DNA of 64,000 bases from Tetramitus jugosus (lineage: Eukaryota; Heterolobosea; Eutetramitea; Acrasida; Vahlkampfiidae). Shown here piece by piece: positions 59,872 through 64,000 of the stretch. The translations under genes were made by a program, and so were the position numbers. The DNA lies in contig OW569379.1 of assembly GCA_937625935.1 (NCBI GenBank), forward strand, positions 186,001-250,000. Reading direction: 5' to 3'. Below the pieces are notes generated by a model, which had not been told where the DNA came from, did no database searches, and was given only the letters and a program-made list of their open reading frames with translations. How positions within the stretch are numbered: the stretch's first letter is position 1; each line of letters starts with the position of its first letter.

Positions 59872-59898
59872 TCTCTCATACGATCAACGAATGAGAGA
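59872..59898 (+). repeat. 3'-flank hairpin of the PH gene
   Basis: TCTCTCAT (59872-59879) pairs perfectly with ATGAGAGA (59891-59898) around an 11-nt loop, starting 2 nt after the stop codon. A second 8-bp hairpin, GATCTCTC with GAGAGATC (60001-60008 and 60021-60028), lies 100 bp on and shares the CTCTC/GAGAG core. Confidence 0.5.
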
Positions 59899-60500
59899 TC
59901 ATCACACTGACACACAAAATCAGAAGAATAAGTGTATGTGACTATATGTGTGTGTGTGTAGTTAGTTGATTGATCGTAGCTTCATTACGAAATGAAGTTG
60001 GATCTCTCTCTATTGGATTGGAGAGATCTACGATTGAAACGTGCGCACACATACGGAAGAAGAAGAAGACAACAGTGAATGACAATGACGACGATTTTCC
60101 ACCCAAACACAACAACAGAATCCTCGTAACAGTCACACACACAGAGAGAGAGAGACGTTGAGAGATTTTTTTGCACACGAACATAGTAATCGTGCGGCAG
60201 GAGGCACACACAAAAACACACCCCTTGTATTTTACATGATAAGACAAAGCTAGCGAAACGGAAGACATATATTTTTCACACAGAGAAAAACAGGGTTGGG
60301 GATGACGTCCTCACCCCCCAACGGGAAGACGACGATTGAAATAAAAACAAATCACTCGACACTCAAGTCATTCGAATTATTATCCCGATCACTGATAACT
60401 CCGCCTTCAAGCAAAATATAGAGCTTCCTATCCGCCCGCAACATTGGCATCCCAGAAATAACAACCATCCAACAAGAGAAGAACGAACCATTTGCACAAA
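59899..60500. other. Intergenic 0.6 kb
   Basis: Contains TG, AG and CA simple repeats (TGTGTGTGTG near 59946, AGAGAGAGAG near 60143), the second hairpin at 60001-60028, and an A/C-rich leader before the cullin ATG. No coding signal. Confidence 0.4.
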
Positions 60501-63187
60501 ATGCATCCATCATCTTCATCAAAACCTCCTCATCACCATGACACCAATGGTGGTGATGACCAATCCCCGAAAACACGCACTCACCATAAAAGAAGACTGA
60601 GCGATCAAGTTGTGGAACCTGCTCAAAAGAGATCCAAAGTAGTAGTCGCAGCAGTGGAAGAAGAAGCGGAACAAGATCAGTCAATGAGCGAATCCTCTCC
60701 CTATGCAATGACCATTGAACAACTACAACAAAAATGTGCACAGGATCAAGCTGTTTATTTTCCACATTCTATTCATCACGCGTCTCAACTACAGAACTTC
60801 TTGATGAATGGATACACGATATTGAATGAGATTTGGAAGCTCACATCGCGTTTATTGAGAAAATTGGAAGATGAATTTGAAGAGGAAGATGATCGAGGCT
60901 ATCAGGTGTCTCCTCATCGATCGACAAGGACAGAAAAGAAGAGGGTGAGTCGATCGACATCATCTTCGACACACATGGCAGAATGTGTCGAGATGCACAA
61001 GTATGTTTGAACATGTTGTCATTTTTGGCGCCAAAAATATTTGTTTCTAACGGTGGTTGTATTCGCGCTATTTTTTGGGATAGAATGATCTACGATTTGT
61101 GTATTTTGCCCGAGTCTGCATTTTTTGAGGCACAGCTGTATGAGCTGTACTCTTCCTACCTCAAAACTTTTTTATTGCAACAGGTTTTACCTCTTTTGAA
61201 GAGTAGACATGATAATGCACGGTTAACAGCTTTTGTGCATATTTGGAGTCGATATAAGCAAGTGCTAGTTTCTTTCTGTGCCAAAATTTTCTCTTATTTG
61301 GAACGATTTTATGTGAGCACATCTGGAAAGCGAAGCTTACGCGACGAAGGATCATATCAATTCAAGGAACACATCTTTTTGGCGCTAAAAGATGGCTTAC
61401 GACTCATCATTCTCGAGAATATCAAGAATGATCGAATGGGTCACTCAGTTGATCGATATCTTTTGAGGGATGCCTTAAATGTATTCGTGGATATGGGACT
61501 CGGTGGAATGAGCACGTTTGAGACAGAATTTGAGTGTTATGCGATCCAAGAAACTAAAGAATTTTATCATCAGGTGTCCGCAGTGTGGGTATCTGAGTAC
61601 TCACTCACTGAATACATGATAAAGATTGAATACGTGTTGCAAGAGGAGACAAAACGGTTGAATCAAATCTTTTTGCCTTCGGTGAGTGCAAATCTGCAAA
61701 GGATTTGTTACTTTGAGCTGTTGAAGGATAAGATTGGAATATTTATGGATATGAACGGTGCAAACATTGAGGCTTTGATCAACAATGAGAAGACGGATGA
61801 TATATCTCGATTATATAGGCTGATGAGTCATATTGACGGCGAGTTGGAACCTTTGAGTGATCTATTGACGCGTTATGTGATCAGAATTGGAGGAGAGATA
61901 TTTACAAAGTGTCAGGATCAGGTTGCTCGATTAGATTGCACAGCCAAAGCAATCAAAGCTCTCATGGATTCCTATGTCATTGAAATTTTAGATTTTTATT
62001 ACAAGGTGGATTCTTTGGTTGTTGGTCCTTTTAAAGCCGATCCCATATTTCTGAAGGCTCTCTCTCAAGGATTTAAAGAATTTGTGGACAAGTCATTCTC
62101 CACTATTTCTACATCCAAAGTCAAAGTTGCTCAGTTATTATCTTTTTATTGCGATGATTTGTTACGGAAGAAGGAGGAGCGTTTGGAGGATCGCATTGAA
62201 CGGGTTGTCAAGTTTGTTCAGTTCTCTAATGACCAGGATTTGTTCTTCGAGGAGTACCGCAAACAGTTTGCCCAGCGGTTGTTATCTTCTAGCTCGTTTA
62301 GTGGAACAGAAGAGAGGGGTGTTATCTCCAAACTCAAGGCACAGTTCCGTGGCGTTGGAGATGTTTACAAGCTCGAGAAGATGTTGTCTGACAAGGAGCT
62401 TGCTTCAGAGATGAAACTTAGCTTCGAGCAATACGTAGAAGGAAAGGAACTTACGGTTCCGTATGACTTATCAGTATCCGTTCTTACCACGGGTTCATGG
62501 CCTATAACTGTTCAACCACCGATTCGTCTCCCCAAAGATCTATTAGACGCTCAGAACGTATTCGTTGAGTTTTACAATTCAAAATTTAGTAAGCGCTCCT
62601 TGAAATGGGCATATAGCAAGGGATTCATACAATTAGAGGGATTATATTCATCGGGCAAGAAACTTTTTGAGTTATCAACTCATCAAACTTGTGTATTGCT
62701 CATGTATAATCGTGCTAATGAGTTTTCAGTGGCTGAGATGATGGAGGAGACTGGTATTCCTTTGGACGAGATTCAGAACACTGTTGTTTCACTATCCACC
62801 AAGAGTTGCAAGGTGCTCTCATTGACAAAAGGAGACAAATCGAAATCAAAGCCCACACCTGATACAACCTTCTCCCTGAATGAAGATTTTGAACACAAGC
62901 TCCATAAAATCAAGATTCCCACTGTGAGGATAACAGATGAAGAAGTCCAAACTTCTCAAATAACTGTCAGCCAGGATCGAGTGTGCGTTTTAGATGCCGC
63001 AATTGTTCGAACAATGAAGACAAGAAAGGTCATTACCATGAATCAGCTTATCACTGAGATCATCTCTCAGGTCAAAGCGAGGTTCAATGCTGAAACAAAG
63101 CAAATCAAGAAACGTATCGAAAGTTTAATGGAGAGGGAATACATGCAACGAAGTAGTGATGGTCAAACTCTGGAATACATGGCATAA
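60501..63187 (+). CDS. Cullin (CUL1/3-like), ubiquitin-ligase scaffold (2 exons)
   Basis: Scaffold of a cullin-RING E3 ligase. Exon 1 is 60501-61000 and exon 2 is 61084-63187. The 83-bp intron (donor GTATGT, acceptor GGATAG, phase 2) joins AECVEMHK to MIYDLCILPES, giving 867 aa. Residues 1-80 are a low-complexity, basic/acidic extension not usual in cullins. Cullin repeats follow (FLLQQVLPLLKS, FVHIWSRYKQVLVSFCAKIFSYLERFYV). The cullin-homology domain includes DLFFEEYRKQFAQRLLSSSS, RGVISKLKAQF and TTGSWPI. The C-terminal winged helix holds DAAIVRTMKTRKVI, with the expected NEDD8 acceptor Lys812, and KRIESLMEREYMQR. The GxEyTxKL-type segment is divergent (FRGVGDVYKLEKML). Assignment to CUL1 or CUL3 is not safe from sequence alone. 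Confidence 0.92.
61022..61037. promoter_or_regulatory. Palindromic E2F-like site in cullin intron 1
   Basis: TTTTTGGCGCCAAAAA is a 16-bp perfect palindrome inside the 83-bp intron. It contains TTTGGCGC on both strands, two overlapping E2F-consensus sites. Regulatory use is inferred. Confidence 0.45.
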
Positions 63188-63377
63188 ATTTTATTTATAA
63201 ACTCGCGTCACTAGTCTGAGGTTAATCTTTAATTCACGCCATAGACTTATTTATTGTACAACAAATGATTCTTCCATCCCTTGAAGAACAATTGTCTCGG
63301 CTCGATAGTGCCAATGTACCGTCAAGCTTGATTCAAGGATGAGAATCAACAACTTGCAGCAAGTTGGATACCCGACC

Positions 63378-64000
63378 TTAATTTGTCGCAAAAGCTTGTC
63401 TTCTCAATGTTGATCCGCTAGGACTACGCTGCAAAAGTGGAACGAGCCATGGAGCACGGGCAGCAATGAATAACTTGAGTTTGAGTGAGAAATAATCTTT
63501 CATGCACATTAATCGGGTCCACAACCCTGGATTCTTCTCTAATCGATCCATATTGATACCTCTCATGGCATACTCAGCAAATGTTACAAAATAGTTCACT
63601 GGAATTCCAAGATCCATTTGTATAGCTCTCAGCAACTCATTGTTCTTCAACAACAGCAACAGTTTTCTGTCCACTCCGGACAAGATTTGTGTCATGGCAA
63701 AGAAATTATCTTGGCCATACTGTTTGAGTCGCCTAATTTCTTCTGAGGATACATCTCCGCTCATTGCAAAATCGCTCTTGTCATAACTTCTCGATGTAAC
63801 CATAACAATGAACAGCTCAAAGTTGGAGATGCCAAGACTAGTTCCTATCTTCTTCATTGTTTCATCATCTCTTTCGATAATTGCCTTCCACAGATGGGCA
63901 TAATCAGAGCGGAGAGCGGGATCCAACTCTTGGTACAATCCATGATCCAGAATAACTAATTGCAGTTCATTTGAATTGGCGTCACGTCTCACACGAACAT
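63378..64000 (-). CDS. ADCK/UbiB-family atypical kinase, C-terminal part
   Basis: A partial gene running off the window at 64000. The visible part, about 207 codons, starts just after the expected HPGN motif: VRVRRDANSNELQLVILDHGLYQEL contains the LDHGLYQ metal-binding loop (DFG equivalent) specific to ADCK1/ADCK5-type UbiB proteins. YAHLWKAIIERDDETMKKIG follows. The C-terminal helices (LLLLLKNNELLRAIQMDLGIPVNYFVTFAEYAMRG) are typical of the family, which acts in mitochondrial coenzyme Q or lipid homeostasis. The true start lies outside the window. No frameshift seen. Confidence 0.9.
   Translation of the reverse strand, partial: VRVRRDANSNELQLVILDHGLYQELDPALRSDYAHLWKAIIERDDETMKKIGTSLGISNFELFIVMVTSRSYDKSDFAMSGDVSSEEIRRLKQYGQDNFFAMTQILSGVDRKLLLLLKNNELLRAIQMDLGIPVNYFVTFAEYAMRGINMDRLEKNPGLWTRLMCMKDYFSLKLKLFIAARAPWLVPLLQRSPSGSTLRRQAFATN

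Overview
The window reads as nuclear DNA of a free-living amoeboflagellate close to Naegleria (Heterolobosea). This is inferred from gene content and style, because no species-specific marker was checked. Genes are dense and lie on both strands. Introns are few, 48-170 bp, GT-AG, mostly with GTATGT or GTAAGT donors. Proteins carry poly-N/Q/S/H tracts, and the set is typical of a flagellated protist: CFAP52, a 7TM-RGS receptor, CaMKK, PUF, ATG101, CDT1 and a cullin. About 30 protein genes, 3 tRNA genes and 2 decayed non-LTR retrotransposon pieces are supported.

Layout. 1-5.8 kb: a reverse-transcriptase fragment abutting tRNA-Gly, then DNA polymerase eta, a CaMKK-like kinase with an N-myristoylation signal, and a small QT-motif protein. 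5.9-16.3 kb: CFAP52, a giant nucleotidyltransferase joined to a degenerate DIS3L2-like module, and the APC/C activator CDH1/FZR1. 17-23.7 kb: a PH-like protein, a 115-bp palindrome, an LRR/zinc-finger/dsRBD protein, tRNA-Leu and phosphopantetheine adenylyltransferase. 23.9-35.6 kb: an RVxF protein, a PLAC8 protein, ATG101, a P-loop ATPase with a presequence-like N-terminus, a two-exon Pumilio and a mitochondrial membrane protein. 36-47.9 kb: a six-exon TPR protein with a CHAT-like C-terminus, an unknown 178-aa protein, an EEP-fold nuclease/phosphatase and a GPCR-RGS fusion. 48-53.8 kb: a twin-CX9C MIC19-like protein, guanylate kinase, a CUE-PARP, a second tRNA-Gly, LINE debris and a basic nucleolar-type protein. 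54-64 kb: CDT1, a DENND4-like Rab GEF, a single-PH protein, a cullin, and the C-terminus of an ADCK/UbiB kinase running off the edge.

Three points stand out. (1) A Cid1/TUTase-type tailing enzyme is fused to a complete DIS3L2-like shell (cold shock, RNB, S1) whose catalytic aspartates are gone. It looks like a uridylation writer joined to a U-tail reader. (2) All three tRNA genes have non-LTR retroposon debris in their 5' flank. It is oriented opposite to the tRNA in each case, and one copy is a textbook TPRT scar with a 22-bp target-site duplication. All three tRNAs also sit 64-114 bp upstream of a co-oriented protein start. (3) E2F-like TTTSGCGS motifs sit just upstream of CDT1 and inside several first introns.

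Functional links are loose, as expected for a eukaryote. There is a cell-cycle/replication set (POLH, FZR1, CDT1, cullin), an RNA-fate set (TUTase-DIS3L2, PUF, dsRNA-type zinc fingers), a flagellar set (CFAP52, QT-motif protein, possible CFAP46) and mitochondrial proteins. No operon-like logic is implied.
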